Positions 25,621-40,079 are shown, numbered from the stretch's first letter. The stretch is 64,000 bases of DNA from Megamerina dolium (GCA_963854835.1 OY978526.1:38106501-38170500); one strand, 5' to 3'. Translations and numbers: made by a program. Notes: generated by a model not told the origin, from the letters alone.

Positions 25621-28600
25621 TTGTTCCTATTCGCAAAGGCCAAATTAAAGAAACGAAAGTGCAAATCTATAGCGAAACTCATTATCGCAAAGTAATTGCA
25701 GAATTTGGTGCTGAAAAAAAGTTAATAAGTAGTAAGGGCTCAATCTTTGTACTTAAAGGCGTCGAACCCAACGTTAATATTAACGAAATCAAACTCGCCC
25801 TTCAGGATGAAGGGTTTCAAGCCAAAACGGTATTACACATTTTCAACAAGAGCAACATACCTCAACCGTTATATCGCATTGAACTTCAATCTGAAACAAA
25901 AACCCTAAAAAAAGGTAAAGTACACCCCATATATAAAATTTGATATTTATTGCATCGCCAAATCACAATCAAAGAACCCCATAAGAGAACTGGAGCTCCT
26001 CAATGCAGCAACTGCCAAGAATATGGACATACTAAGACATATTGTACCCTGCCAGTTCCTTGTGTGATTTGTGGAGATCTTCGTAAATCAAACATATACC
26101 CAAAGTCTAAAGGCGATGCTAGCATGAAAAATGCAGCAATTGTCTAGTTTATCACGCCGTAAATTATAGAGGTTGCCCCGAATATACAACCCTAAAGCTA
26201 AATTTTTCCTTTAGCAAACAACCTCTAAAAACAGTTGAGCAAACTCAGATAGCCAACACAATTCTTCTTTGTAATCACAAACAAGAAGTGTTTTCAAACA
26301 AAACCCACACCAACAAAACAATGAAAATAATGAGCAGCATCAGCACACCCAGCAGCCAAGTATCCTTGAAAATTTGCTTCAAACGCTAATAGAGAACATG
26401 AACCAATTCATGAACTTAATGCAAAGAATGATGCAAGAAATGATGAAAAATCAATCTATTACTTCAAACATTGCTATCCAGACCATAAATACCATGAGTC
26501 GTCTCAAGATATGCCACTGGAACGCCAACGGCTTAAGCCAGCACCATTTGGAGCTAATTCAATTCATAAAACCCCCAAAAATCATAAAGCCCCCAAGACA
26601 ATTGGGTTAGAGAGAAAATAGACTTGTTGAAATTCAAGAAATATGTAAATTTTCATCTTCCTCTAAGTACTGTATTAAGAAATGGACACGATGTAGACTC
26701 AGCACTCGAAAACTTCAACCAGCTGATCTCATTAGCTCTCAACTCAGCCACCTGCACAAGGGTGTTCAAGCAATCTAACTATAGCCCACACATACCAGCC
26801 GACATTGAATTGCTAGTAAGACAGAAAAGAAGATTCCGAAGGCAATGGCAAGAATTCAGATCACCGAACCTGAAAACACAGCTACAGCAATGCACTCAAA
26901 AGCTAAAGCAAGCTCTAAAAAATAACAACACCAAAGAGTTGGAAGATCACATAGTCAAATTAACGCCTGGTGAAGTGTCAGACTACTCTTTGTGGAAATC
27001 AACAAAAAACTCCAATCGGCCAATTCTCACTGATTCCCCCATCCGTTTGAGTGACGGTAATTGGGCTAGAAGCAACTATGAGAAGGGTTTGGCTTTTGCA
27101 AACCACTTAAAAAGTGTGTTTATACCCAATCCACCCTCTTCACAGTCCCCACAACCAAAATTAACTTCTCAACCTTGCTCAATAACGTTAAAAATTAAAA
27201 AAAGGACTTATTCAAAGCAATTTATCCTCCTGCCTCTACTCTCTAAAGTATTCGAAAAGCTACTTGTCATGACTATAACTCCATTTATTAATCTCAACCA
27301 ACTGATTCTCCAACATCGGTTTGGATTTAGAAAACAGCACGGCACAATAGAGCAAGTTCATCGCATTGTAACTCTGATAAGGAACACTTTTGAAAAAAAA
27401 GTATTGCACAGCTGTCTTACTTGATATCACTCAAGCTTTCGATAAAGTATGACACGATGGCCTTATTTACAAACTCAAACTATTACTGATGCAAATATCT
27501 CCACATTGCTTAGTAGCTATCTCACGAAAAGAAAATGTCTCGTACATCACAAGGATTATACAACAAATCCATTGAATATTCATGCTGGCGTTATAAAATA
27601 AAATAAATATATGACACTTAAAGCCCCAAAGGGCTCATTGGCCGAGCTTCTCTTCCATTACTGTTGTGCGTCTTAAATTTGGACAGTATTAGAAGGGACC
27701 TACTGATTTTAGCCGGTTCCGAACGGCAGAACACTTGTGACATCACTTTTTCTAAGCTTTGTCACAGAGTTCTTTAAGAAGCTTTTTCATGGCAAGTTGT
27801 TACTGTCGGAAGAATTACCAATTGCTTGCCGACAGATGGGTACCATTCGAAAGAAAAATCTTATCGATATTAAATTTGTTATGCATCAGCCGAGGATTGA
27901 ACCACGACCTACAAATCAGAAGGCGAAAACAATAACCACTGAGCTATGGCACCCTATGCTGGCGTTATACACTTCAGATATGCCCAATAATAACTTATGC
28001 TGCCTTTGCTGAGGATACGGCAATATTATGCTCTCGCTCTAACCCCATAGACGCTACTAAACTGCTGCAGACTCATGTCGATTCTCTCGAAATCTGGTTA
28101 GCATAATGGAGTATAAAAGTCAATGAATCAAAGAGCGTACATGTAACCTTCACACTAAGGCTAGATACATGTCCCCCACTTAAAATAAATGGCTAATCAG
28201 TTCCACAATCAGTTCCTCAACAAAGTACTTGGGTATTCACCTCGACAGAAGGCTGACCTGGAACAATCACATAGAGGTAAAGAAAACTCAGAATCAGTTA
28301 TGGTGGCTGTTACACAAGAGTTCAATGTTGAATCTCGAATACAAAGTGCTATTATATAAAGCAATCCTGAAGCCAATCTGGCCTTATGGTATTCAGTTAT
28401 GGGGCACCGCATCTCCCTCAAATATCGAAAAATTGCAGCGAATACAATCCAAGTGCCTGCGAATTATTGTAAATGCGCCATCCGAATCCTCTTGCTAGGC
28501 AATTGTTGCTGAGTACAGGCCATCTACGATTAAAATGAAAAGACACATTGAATACGCTGTGTAATTGCTAATCCTCGCGACTCAACAAATTGTGATGGAA

Positions 28601-28714
28601 CATAGGGAATACCACATAATTTTAAGTTAGTTTGTAAGATTTGAATACATATTGTAATTTTCTCGGTATAGTAGAAAGATTCCATAAAATCTTTTTATTT
28701 AAAAAAAAAAAAAA
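25621..28714 (+). pseudogene. Jockey-clade LINE, degenerate, with SINE insertion
   Basis: The 5' end is truncated within ORF1. The ORF1 gag-like protein is seen at 25640-26150, including a CCHC knuckle 'CSNCQEYGHTKTYC' near 26005. ORF2 starts near 26493 ('LKICHWNANGLSQHHLELIQ'), but nearly all the endonuclease is deleted, and the reading resumes at 26624 in the linker before the RT. RT parts are 'LLPLLSKVFEKLL' (27230), 'FGFRKQHGTIEQVHR' (27320), 'FADDTAILCSRSNP' (28010, catalytic Asp pair) and 'LGIHLDRRLTWNNHI' (28228). The C-terminal part includes 'YGIQLWGTASPSNIEKLQRI'. A poly-A run at 28700-28714 marks the 3' end. A SINE sits at 27596-27955. Confidence 0.88.
27596..27955 (-). mobile_element. 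tRNA-derived SINE in the Jockey LINE, perfect target duplication
   Basis: This 360-bp copy is bounded by the perfect 14-bp duplication ATGCTGGCGTTATA (27582-27595 and 27956-27969). On the minus strand it starts with a tRNA-like head ('gtgccatagctcagtggtta' is an A-box region) and runs through the family body to an A/T-rich tail next to the left duplication. It is the best-defined copy in the window and fixes the limits of the family. Confidence 0.93.
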
Positions 28715-29071
28715 GTAAATTCTGTTATGATTTCGTCTCATAAAAATGGTCAGCCCTGGAACCACTGGATTGGAGTTGATCACTCCCATTTCATAAATAA
28801 AACATTACGGCTTTTCAAACTAAATATCAGATAGGCATTTCCCCCTATCTGAAATATAACGGTACAACTTGTCTCTTCTATGTAAACAATGGGTGGATAC
28901 AAATGTCATCCGCCTCACGATACAAACATGACATGTTGGAAAATCAAAATACAAATGTTAAAAGTTTAATAAATAAATTAAACATATTTTATAATTTTGA
29001 GTTTTTTTGTGTGGTCCTTGGTGAAAATAATTAAAAACAATTGTGCGATGACAAATGCATGTGACGTGAGA
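28715..29071. other. Gap between LINE end and fatty acid synthase 3' end
   Basis: No gene is recognised. It lies downstream (3') of the fatty acid synthase. Confidence 0.5.
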
Positions 29072-29077
29072 TTTATT
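29072..29077 (-). terminator. Candidate poly(A) signal AATAAA of the fatty acid synthase gene
   Basis: AATAAA on the minus strand, about 135 nt after the TAA stop at 29213-29215, is the first canonical signal downstream. Its use is not proven. Confidence 0.45.
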
Positions 29078-29212
29078 TAATGAATATGGCGTCAATTTGT
29101 CTTGCGGGACGAATTGTATTGTGTAATTTGTCACTTTTCGTTTGTATTTTGTATGATCGTCTATCATCACTAGCAATGAGAGACATTCATCACACATTGG
29201 TATCTTATTAAC

Positions 29213-32200
29213 TTAGTTTGGCATAGAGAAATATGTATTTATAACATCTGGTAATTCCACATTTGAGAGAATAGTCTGATGATCTCCCTCTAGAACTTGA
29301 AATTTTATACCGCCTTGAGTGAATGGTTGCAGACCATAAAATTCGTCGAGCTTGCTGATTGTCGCTATTGTTGGCTTAAGTAGCAATAGTTCGGCTTTTA
29401 CTACTCCGATTGCTTCATATGTTTCGGGTTTCATCAAGATTTTCAAACGTCCCAACGCGACCTTAATATTTAACATTATATCATCGAGTTTCTCTGTGTT
29501 GGCTTCACGCAATTTATCACGCATATACAAAATTAATTCGCCTTCAGTGTACAGTGAGTGCATTTCGTGACTGATAGTTTGAAAGTTTGCCTGTGGCAGC
29601 ATTAGCGCCAACATAGTTGCCATTCCCATAATTTCGAATTCTAGTTCCTCATATGCGCTTGCGTACGAAGTCATCATCGTTTGTATCCATTCGGGCGAAC
29701 CGTCAATGAGGATTGCTCTACCGTGATAGCCTTTACTTTCCAGTGAGCACATTACGAAATGTCCCAGCATAGCTCCTAATGAATATGCGACTATTTGAAA
29801 TTGTTTGGTGTTGTGCTCTTCCAAGCATTCGCAAATATTCTGAAAAGCATTAATAATTAAAATAATTAAAAGCTGAAAAGAAATACTGTACCTCTGTGGC
29901 AAAGTCAATAATTTCCGTAAGGCTGGTTGCTCCGACAGTTTTATGGAATTGCAGAACTTTTGTTGGTGATTTTAATAGTGGGCCAAATTTGCGCCACATA
30001 TCACTACTGCAACCTTCAATACCTGGTATAATTATTATGGGGTTGCCTTCTGTAACGTTGTTAATAGAGTCAAATATAGTACTTGAGTCACTCAAATTCT
30101 TGATTTGGCCATAGAACAAACGCAATTGTTCAAACGTGTTTAATTCAACTTCCTTTTCGGTTATATGGCCAGAACCAACCTTTTCTGACATATCTATTAA
30201 CTTCAGGACAGTAAGAGTTCGTAGATCAGAAGTATTCAACACAATATCGTAATCTCTTTCGAGGGCTTGCTTGATTTCAACACCCATTAGCGAATCCATT
30301 CCCAGTTCGGCCAAAGTCGTATTGACAGAAATTGATTTTATATCTCGTATGGAGAGTGTGGTTAATACAAAGTCAATTAATGATTGGCCAGCACTATTTG
30401 CCTTCTTTTCAGCTACCACCATGCTTGAGACGACTGGATCAGCCGAAGTCAAGAGTACATCAAGAACTTGAATGCATGAACTTATTCTCTGCTGCAATGT
30501 TCCACCTATCTCCAAATCGATTTTACCAGCTGCCATATCTGCGACAAGGCCCACTTCCCCAACAGCACCCCATTGCACAGCCTTACCAGGAAAACCATTT
30601 GCAACACGATCCTCAATGATTCGTTCCATAATGGAATTGGCCATACCGTAATTAGTTTGACCTGCATTGCCACGGCCGCAAGATACACTGGAGAATATTA
30701 CGAAATGCTGCAAATTCGGACAAAGTTTACGAGATAATTCATCAAGATATTTTGTGGCGAGTGCTTTTGGCTTGAACGATTGTAAAAAGAGATCCGATGT
30801 TTGATTCGTAAAGATAGCATCCCTGAGAAGAACTGCAAGGTTAAAAATACCACCCACTGGAGCCAGCTTCATAGCAACTGTCAAGAGCTCCGAACATCCA
30901 CTTGCAGTTCCAATATCCGATGTATTTATATGAATTTCGCAACCGTAACTCTTCCAGAGCCTATAAGCGCAAATCAATTTTTTAGTGCAATAGTGTGTTG
31001 GAAAAAAAAAATATGCTTACGCAATTCTTAGTTTTTGATAATCATTCGAAATACCGCGTGTGGAGCTGAGAATAATTTTCCTAGCACCCCTCAATATCAT
31101 CCAGTCAATGAGCTCCAATCCAAATCCTCCCAAACCTCCTGGTATGATGTAAGATAGATTTGGCGAGAAATAGACTTGTGGCATTACCGATATTGGTAAC
31201 GTGTTAACCGATTCGGGATTGTCACGAATTTGTATTAACACTTTTCCGATGTGTTTACCGCTCATGAGAAATCTGAAAGCTTGCGTCATTTCTTGAGCCA
31301 AGAAAACTGTCGAAGGTAGCGGTAAAATAATACCTTTCTCAATGTCTTTACTCATGTGATTTTTAAGAGTCTGTGAAGAGAAATTCGATAGAGAAGAACG
31401 AGTAAGAATATGATTCACCACAAAATGTTGTCAGAGCTTACCTCAATAAATGTTTCATTTTCGTGTAGTAAGTTGTCTGCAAGTATAGCGTGAAAAGTAA
31501 GCTCGTTTTGGAATACTCCTAAGCCGAGGGCATTGTCCTTAGCCATATCGAATTTACCAATTTCAAGGAAGTGTCCACCTTTGCCCAGACATCGAATGGA
31601 CGCCTTTAATTTATCTTCAGACAATGAGTTTAATACAAAATCTACACCGCGACCTTCTGTTTTTTCGGCAATCATAGCTTCGAAGGATGTATCTCGAGAA
31701 TTTCCGATGTAGTTTTCTGAAAATTTGATGCATGAAGTGTGCAAACGAATTAGCTATGTATATTTCATATTCTGTTACCATTTAATGTAGGAAATGTTCG
31801 AAGAAGAAATGCTTTCTTCTCCGCAGTACTGACTGTTGTAAATACTTCCAAGCCGTATGCTTGGGCCACACGTATTGCCGCGATGCCAATACCACCGCTA
31901 CCAGCGTGAATTAAAATGGATTTACCCTTTCGAATGTCGGCTGTGTAGAAGAATGCATAGTATACTGTTAAATATACAACCGGTACAGTGGCTGCATCTC
32001 TTAGTGACCATGTTTTGGGAACACCCCAAACCAGTGGTGGTGGATTGTGTAAGTGCGAAGAAACAGCTCCTTGGAAAGTCATTCCCATGATGTGTTTGCC
32101 GGTTCTTGTGTCTATTCCGCTGTACTCGAAACCAAAGATGCACGTTTGGCCTAAACGGCTTTTGCCAAACACCGCAATAGGTAATCTGCCTGATGCCTGC

Positions 32201-35200
32201 ATAACGTCCTTAAAGTTCAGAGACGAATACATAATGCTGATCTCTTTATCTTCAGTTAGTGGTCCTTGGAACCATCTTAACGACGATAAGTCTCCAATTT
32301 GAAGGATATTTGCATAGACGTGATCCGAATGCGATGCCATTGGGTATTCTTCTGGAATCGTCAAATGACGATAAGTTCCCCACATACCCTATAATGTTCC
32401 GAAATATGAGAAACGTGTATTTAATACTACCTATTGTATTTAATTCAACGTACGTTCTTGTAGACATTAATGCCCATGCCCAATGCGAGATGATTCCTGA
32501 AGAGAGGTGCTGTCACATCAAAAGTTGTGGCTTTATCACTTGCTATGAAAACGCACCTAATATTTCTTGTCTCAGGTTCTTTTCTTAAACAGTTTGTCAA
32601 TCCTAGAATACCACTCTGTTTCTCTCCTTGTGATACCAATATCACATCCTCCTTCGAATGATATAAATTTAGTAGTTTTTCAATCCAACTGAATTCGATG
32701 TCCGATGAAGCGATTTCTAGTGTTGCCGTTGTATCAGAAGGAGGAACCTTTCTTTGTCGTTTGAGCATAACAAAAGTATGTTTGTCAGAAGGATAGAAAG
32801 CCCACACTAGAAAACCATCTTTTGGTTCAAATGTGTCTATTTGAAGGCTACTTCTCTCTCGGATTATGAGAAATCCATTAGCGTCCATATTTTCGACAAT
32901 CTTGGAATTTATGTCGTCTGAAGCTCTGGCATCCAAAACAACAATGTCGCTGATATCCCCGTCGATTTCGTCCTCGGAATATAGTTGAGTTATATTGGGT
33001 AGATCTTGTTCTTTTTCAAAGCCTTTAGCTCCTTTGTGGATTAGTTTGTAATTGCCCGTTATTAGCGGCAGGTCGCCTACTGCCTGCATCAGGTTCTGTA
33101 TAAGATAGGAATCTTCTTCTTGAAGAGCGAGTTCTGTAATTTCCAATTTGGATTTTGGTTGATTTTCCAAAACTAGTTGAATGCAGCATTTAGCGATGTC
33201 ATTCAAGTGAAGCATTGGGGCCGGAAAATGGGGTAGAAATATATATTTCTCTAATACAGGTTCTGCGGCAATTCTTCTGCGTTGCACTGCACTTGCATCG
33301 AGTCCAATAAATTCAATGCCGCCGGACACAATACGTTTGAGCAGGTTATCTGCATAGAATTCTGCTATCGATTCGTTTTCCATTAAGCTCTTATGAAGTT
33401 GCGGACAAATTCTGAGGGTTCGAAGACTTGTTGGTAGCATAAGAGTTCGTGAGTCTTGACTAATAATACTCATCTGTAAAAGACAGTCCATGAATGTTAC
33501 CCAATTTTGTGTCCATCGTACTTTTCCGTATGCGCCGTCATTTGTTGACATTTCTACCCCTTGAAATTCACCATTGTAATGGTAACCCCGTAATTTCAGT
33601 TCTTTGTAGAAGTCCTTCTTTTGTATAGAAACACGCTCAACGCCCTTTGGCAAAATTATTGGTTTTGGTTTAGTGGGTGCTTTAATTTCTCGAATTTCCC
33701 CTGTAGCAACTAAACTGTCAGACTCTGTCACCTTTTAGGATGGGGGATAAAAAGGGAGAAAGAGTAAAATTATAATCTTATTGTGTTAAGCCTTTGGTTT
33801 AAATTCCTACTTCAAACTGTCCTGATATTCTGTGAATGAGAACTTTTAGATCGCAAGTATTGTTACCAGTCAGCGTTGTAGCTCTTTCCAATTTTATATT
33901 GCTTAATTCCACTGGCATGTTTTCAAATTGAGAAAATCCACACATGTAAGCGAACGTTCGCCATACACATTCCAAGTAGAATGTAGCGGGTATCAGCACT
34001 CTTCCATCGATTTCGTGACCTTTGAGATATTCATATCGATCCGCTAATTGCACGCTGAACGTCATTGTACCTTTTTTGAATTCGTTGTTTTGAAATTCGT
34101 AGATATAATGGTCATATTCGTAATGAAAGCGAATGAGAGGACTTAGGGTTCGAGTGCCACGAGATACGGGATAAGAGATTTTCGGATACAGATTATCCGC
34201 TGCAACTTCCAAGCCATTAATATAAAGACTAAAATAATAAATGACATGGTATGGATTAGAAATGTTGCTTTTGTTGAGTGAAATTTAGATATTTACTGGC
34301 CAAGTGCGCTTAGAAGGAATGTAAGTGGGTCTTCGCTGTTGTGCTGCATTAAACCGATGTGAGTGGAATTGGCGACTGTGCTTTCAATGATATTTTGCAG
34401 AGTAGCGTTCTGTGAAATTTCGATTGATATGGCATTTCTCGGTATTATTTTGGTACATTCATCGAATCGAACGCTGTCCAGAAAAGATTTGGTCAGGAAT
34501 TCAGCCGAGCAATGCTGATGGTCAGTATGTAACTTGGTTGCGTTGATCCACTTGCGAGACCGTGATTTAGGAGTAGGAATGATATGCTTAAGATACTTTA
34601 GGATTTGCGACCCGAATTCGTTCATGGCGCGACTATGATACGCAATATCAGTACAATATTTTATGACTGGCACACCCTTAGATTTGAGTATTTTTATGAA
34701 GCTTGCCACATCCTGGGATGGTCCTGAAATTATACATTCCCATGGACTATTTTGGCAAGCGATATCAATCGTCTTTGGAAGCGTCGTCATGATTTCCTTT
34801 GCACCGATACCAATGGTAGCCATTGCGCCCTTTGATTTATTCATTTCAGAGATCACCTTACCATAGTAGTAAGCTGTCAACATTACTTGTTCTGCTGTTA
34901 GACATTCGTCTGCGTATGCACAGCCTATTTCTCCAAATGAGTGTCCAACAAGTAGGTCTGGTGTGATATTCAGTTCGCGTAGAAGGTCAACTAGTGCTAT
35001 TTGTAGTGCGGTGTTAATCACAAAGCTATGTAGTATATTTTTAAATTGACTCTGATCTTCTGTGGTAAGTATTTTGATAAGATTTATGCCAGTTGGTTTC
35101 AGGGTATTACTGCTTCGTTCAATTGACTGTTGAAATAGTAGTAATTCCATAAGTCTTTTAACATTTCCAATCAAATCTGTGCCAATGCCGCTGAAGACAT

Positions 35201-36917
35201 AAACCACTGGACGCTTTGTACCAGCCCAGTGTTGAATTTTTTTGTTGAGTACAATTGGCTTGCTTTTGTAATGCTCTGAGTGTAGGACACTGAATCCTCG
35301 AAACGTCATGAGCTTTATTCCGCCGGATTGGGAACCGTGAGCGAGTGCTATTAATTCTAAATCTAGAGGCCTGTTTTCCAAATTAGCCAAAAAATGATGC
35401 ACACTATTTTGCGTACGTGCCGACCACACGACCAAACGAGGTGACACGCAGTCTTCTTGGCATTTCTCTTTTTCGAACTGTTTTAATATGGTATGGGCAT
35501 TTGCGCCACCAAAGCCGAATGAATTAGCTCCAACATATGGTTTTGGTAATTTTGTCGATGTAGTTACTACCTTTATGCGATTCTGCATTAAAGCAGTTAT
35601 ACTATCTTTGGGTATATTATAATTGATATTCGGTGGAATCATACCATTATTAAGAGTTAGCATGAGCTTTACAATGGAGCACATGCCAGCTGCAGGTTCC
35701 GAATGACCGCAATTTGATTTCACTGAACCAACTAGCAGTGTTTCAGATCTTTTGCTACAAATTGCGTTGTCAATGGCTTTGCATTCTTCTGGATCACCGA
35801 CATAGGTGCCAGTGCAGTGGGCTTCGAAAAAGCCCAAGTTATTCACATCAATATCATGCGTAGATAAAATTTTTCTTAAGAGATCTTCCTGCAACGCAGC
35901 GGATGGATGAGTGATTCCCTCTGGCTTGAATCCGTCGCAATTTACTGCAGTATCGATCACTTCTGCGTAAACTCGTTTGGCAAGCGATTTTCTTTGCAGA
36001 TATATACAGCATATCGTTTCCGCTCTTACGAATCCGTTTGCATCTTTGTCAAAAGAACGACATATTCCATCTGCAGAAAGAACTCCCAGCAGTGCGAATT
36101 GTGTGGTTACATTTGGGTGAAGACACAAATTAGCACCTCCAACAATTGCCGCATCTGTTTGACCTCTTTTTATAGCCTGAATTGCCAAGTGAAGGGCGTA
36201 AATGGAACTAGAACAAGCAGTATCGCACATCATGGAGGGACCATGTAAGCCAAGATAATATGACACATTATTGGCAAGCATAGTCTGATGGCACCTGCAA
36301 AAATTTAATTTTATAATTTAATAGTTGTGAATATCTTTGTCTCGTTTGACTACTTGGTTATTAAGTCAAAAACAATTTATACTAAATTACCCAAGTATCA
36401 CATGCTTTCCATCTCGTTTATTACGGAACATATCGTTCTGTGTTTCACAACCACTTGCGCCAATGTATACACCCGTGTTGGAACCAAGCAAGCTGTCAGG
36501 ATTTACGCCAGCATCCATAACGGCTTTGTAAGCTTCTTCTAATAGAATACGAAAGCTAGGATCCATAGGCATTGCATGTTTCGGATGTATGCCGAAGAAT
36601 GTGCAATCGAATTTAGAGAGGTTAGGTATTTTCCCCGTAATGCTGGGTAATATTGGATTTATGTGCTTATAGCGAACTTCGCTATCATCGCACATATATA
36701 TCTGAAAGAAGTATCGAAACGAATCAGATAAGTTGTCGCGAATGTATCTACTGAAGTTATCAGTATTATAGAAGCTTATGTTTACCCCATTGCATAAGTT
36801 CGATTCGTATTCGTCAATATCACAAGAAGAAGGAAACCGTCCAGACATTCCAGAAATCACTATTGGATCACTTTCGTCATTGCGACACTTGTTATTTGAT
36901 TTCCCTTTATTATTCAT
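29213..36917 (-). CDS. Fatty acid synthase paralogue (animal type I), nine exons
   Basis: Cytosolic multidomain enzyme building fatty acids from acetyl- and malonyl-CoA with NADPH. Proposed exons in transcript order: 36917-36391, 36294-34297, 34228-33811, 33731-32454, 32388-31779, 31716-31442, 31370-31021, 30960-29892, 29839-29213. All introns are GT..AG. The sum is 7152 nt, 2383 residues, close to usual FAS length. KS: Cys203 (DTACSSS), His335 (EAHCTGT; usually EAHGTGT), Lys368, His373. AT: Ser628 (GHSFGE), but Tyr653 replaces the malonyl-binding Arg and Asp549 the Gln of GxGxQ. DH: His913 ([11 protein letters not shown]) and the Asp of '[10 protein letters not shown]'. Then ER ('[14 protein letters not shown]'), KR ('[11 protein letters not shown]', Tyr1923), ACP Ser2042 (GMDSLM), TE Ser2195 (AYSLGA) and His2362 (GDHQTIL). 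Start Met chosen just before the conserved '[11 protein letters not shown]'; the frame is open upstream into a TA microsatellite. Insect paralogues often serve cuticular hydrocarbon synthesis; that role here is unproven. Confidence 0.93.
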
Positions 36918-36959
36918 ATTCACGATGCTAATATATTTATGTAATATGTCTGATTTATG

Positions 36960-37925
<966 letters not shown>

Positions 37926-37927
37926 TA

Positions 37928-38519
37928 AAGGGTTTTCCATTAGGGACATAACAATTTTATCTATTAATAAAACACAGAAATATTTGAGATATTGAGTTCA
38001 AATTTATTGTGGATATATTGCAAGCATTACATTTTATGAATGAAATTCGATTTCGGTCATATGACCACCACGAGCCCGTTTACAGCGGTCGATTCTTTGG
38101 ACCCAATTTTCCACCACTTTAGCACACATTTCGATCGGAACGTTGGCAATACGGCCCAATCACACCTCCGGCATGAAAACCGCACCAAACAGTAACTTTT
38201 TGCGGGTGCAACGTTGTCTCAAGAAGCACTTGTGGGTTTGTTGCTGACCAATATCGCATATTTTGCTTATTGACAAAGCCATTGAGCCAGAAATGGGCTT
38301 TATCGCTGAAGATGATTTTTCGCTCTTAAAGTTGCGACCACCGACTCAAAATTTCGGTAGTAATTTTTAATAATTTCCAAAAATTGCTGGTTCGTGAACT
38401 TTACTACGATGAAAATGTTGACTTTGACTAACGTTTTGACATTGACAGTTGATTAAAAAAGTTTAAGGGTGCGTTCATATAAAGATACGAAATTGTTATG
38501 TCCCTAATGGAAAACCCTT
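37928..38519 (-). mobile_element. ITm-mariner deletion derivative with 30-bp inverted ends
   Basis: The 592-bp element is flanked by TA (37926-37927, 38520-38521). Its inverted ends AAGGGTTTTCCATTAGGGAC match over about 30 bases. On the minus strand an internal part of the transposase remains: 'IIFSDKAHFWLNGFVNKQN' (first catalytic Asp), then 'KVTVWCGFHAGGVIGPYCQ', after which a deletion joins it to the tail 'CKRARGGHMTEIEFHS'. It cannot make a transposase but has both ends, so it could have been mobilised in trans. Confidence 0.88.
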
Positions 38520-38521
38520 TA

Positions 38522-39002
38522 TATGTAAGCTAGCGGCTCAAAAGTAATACATTTGTATGTATAGTATTATTACTATAATTATTGTCTATTGGTCTGTTGT
38601 GTCCACAAATATTGTAGTATCTATTATATAATGTTTGTACTGCAATAGTACTACTTAGAAGGCTTGGGAAAATTAAAATTTTTTTTTTTAAATAACGATT
38701 TTATTCCAAAAGAAATTTCAACATAATTTCAAATAAATTGTTATTATTATTATTATTATTATTTTTATATTATATTTCAAATAATGAATTCAACATGAAA
38801 ATTAAATGAAAAAATGAATCAATGAAAAACTATAATTTTTCATGAAAATTAGCTAAATAGAGAAAAGTTGTTAGTTATATTGTTCTCAATATACTTCTTT
38901 TTAATAATTGTATAAATGCTTAATTGAAATATTCTTCAGTAAAAAACCTGCATTTTCAAAAGTTTCTTCTTAGTGATTTTTTCATATAAAGTATTTTGTG
39001 AT
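38522..39002. other. Non-coding AT-rich stretch
   Basis: No gene recognised. There is a short (TTA)n run near 38742-38765. Confidence 0.45.
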
Positions 39003-39268
39003 AAAAATAAATAAGAATAAATATGTGGCACTTAAAGCCCCGAAGAGATCTTTGGGCGAGCTTCTCTTCCAGTACTGTTGTGCGTGTTATTTTAGCCGGT
39101 TCCGAACGGCAGAACACTTGTGACATCACTTTTTCTGTGCTTTGTCACAGAGTTCTTTTAGAATCCTTTCCATGGCAAATTGTTACTGCCGGAAGAATAG
39201 CCAATTGCTTGCCGACAGGTGGGTATCTTTCTAAAGAAAATTTTTTCGATATGAAATTTGTATTGTGT
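39003..39268 (-). mobile_element. tRNA-derived SINE, 5'-truncated and internally deleted copy
   Basis: The tail and body match the copy at 27596-27955. The segment around 'ttaaattttggacagtatta' is missing after 'gttgtgcgtgtta', and the tRNA-like head is absent: the match stops after 'cgatatgaaatttgt' near 39260. 5' truncation is expected from incomplete reverse transcription. Confidence 0.85.
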
Positions 39269-39294
39269 GATACAAATGGAATAAAATCAAAACG

Positions 39295-39810
39295 CACGCT
39301 TAGAATACGAATATGGAATCGAAGCAATCGGACAATAATGTACTCACCATCGTTGTGGCATTCGTTAAATTATGAGTCAAGTTAGTGACTCTTATGTATA
39401 TGCTTGATTTGTGATAATCAATTCTAATTAACGCAGAAGGAGTATAGGTGTTGCCACATAAACATGTTTGAAATTTCACATTTTTCATTGGTTGATTTAA
39501 ACATTTGTCACAATTCACTTTTCTAACGTACGAGAATTTTATATATTTTACAGAATGTTTATGATAATATTGCGTGCTTAAGCGATATTATATGGTTACT
39601 TTTTGTACATGTAAGTGCTTATGTATATACATATGTATTATACTGGTATGTAGGTGTGTGCGTGGATTAGTCAATGAGGATTTTCAGTTGCTTTTATGGC
39701 TTATGGGTGTAATTAATATTTATGAAGATATTCAGACAATTAGAAATGTAGAACGGATTTAAATTACTTGAGTATGAGTAGTATTTAAAATTGTTTTTAA
39801 TTGCTATTTT
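39295..39810 (+). repeat. Second copy of the non-coding segment at 12375-12905
   Basis: Same orientation and order of conserved blocks as at 12375-12905, beginning near 'agcaatcggacaa' and running past 'gtgtaattaatatttatgaa'. It starts just after the truncated SINE. Confidence 0.85.
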
Positions 39811-40079
39811 AATAGATTGCTTTAATTTAAAAATTGTAATCACACTTTGGAATGGATTTTTATTGAGGTGGGCGTAGACAAAAAATATCGAAAAATCAAT
39901 GGGCAACTTCCTGATTATGTCCTTTGAACTGGGGAAACGTGATGGCTATTTTTAAATTATTTTAATGTATTCAAATTTTAAAAAAGGATCGTAGGAATAA
40001 ACTAACCTGAATGACATTTTACTTGTGGATTGTAATAGAACTTTCAGGTATGTGCTGTAAGTAAAAGAGTATGTTTTTT

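Noticed and set aside
31857..32588. Plus-strand ORFs of 77-109 codons opposite the fatty acid synthase, repeated at 53765-54210
   Set aside because: They are antisense shadows of the ER exons. Their presence in both copies follows from DNA duplication, not from selection.
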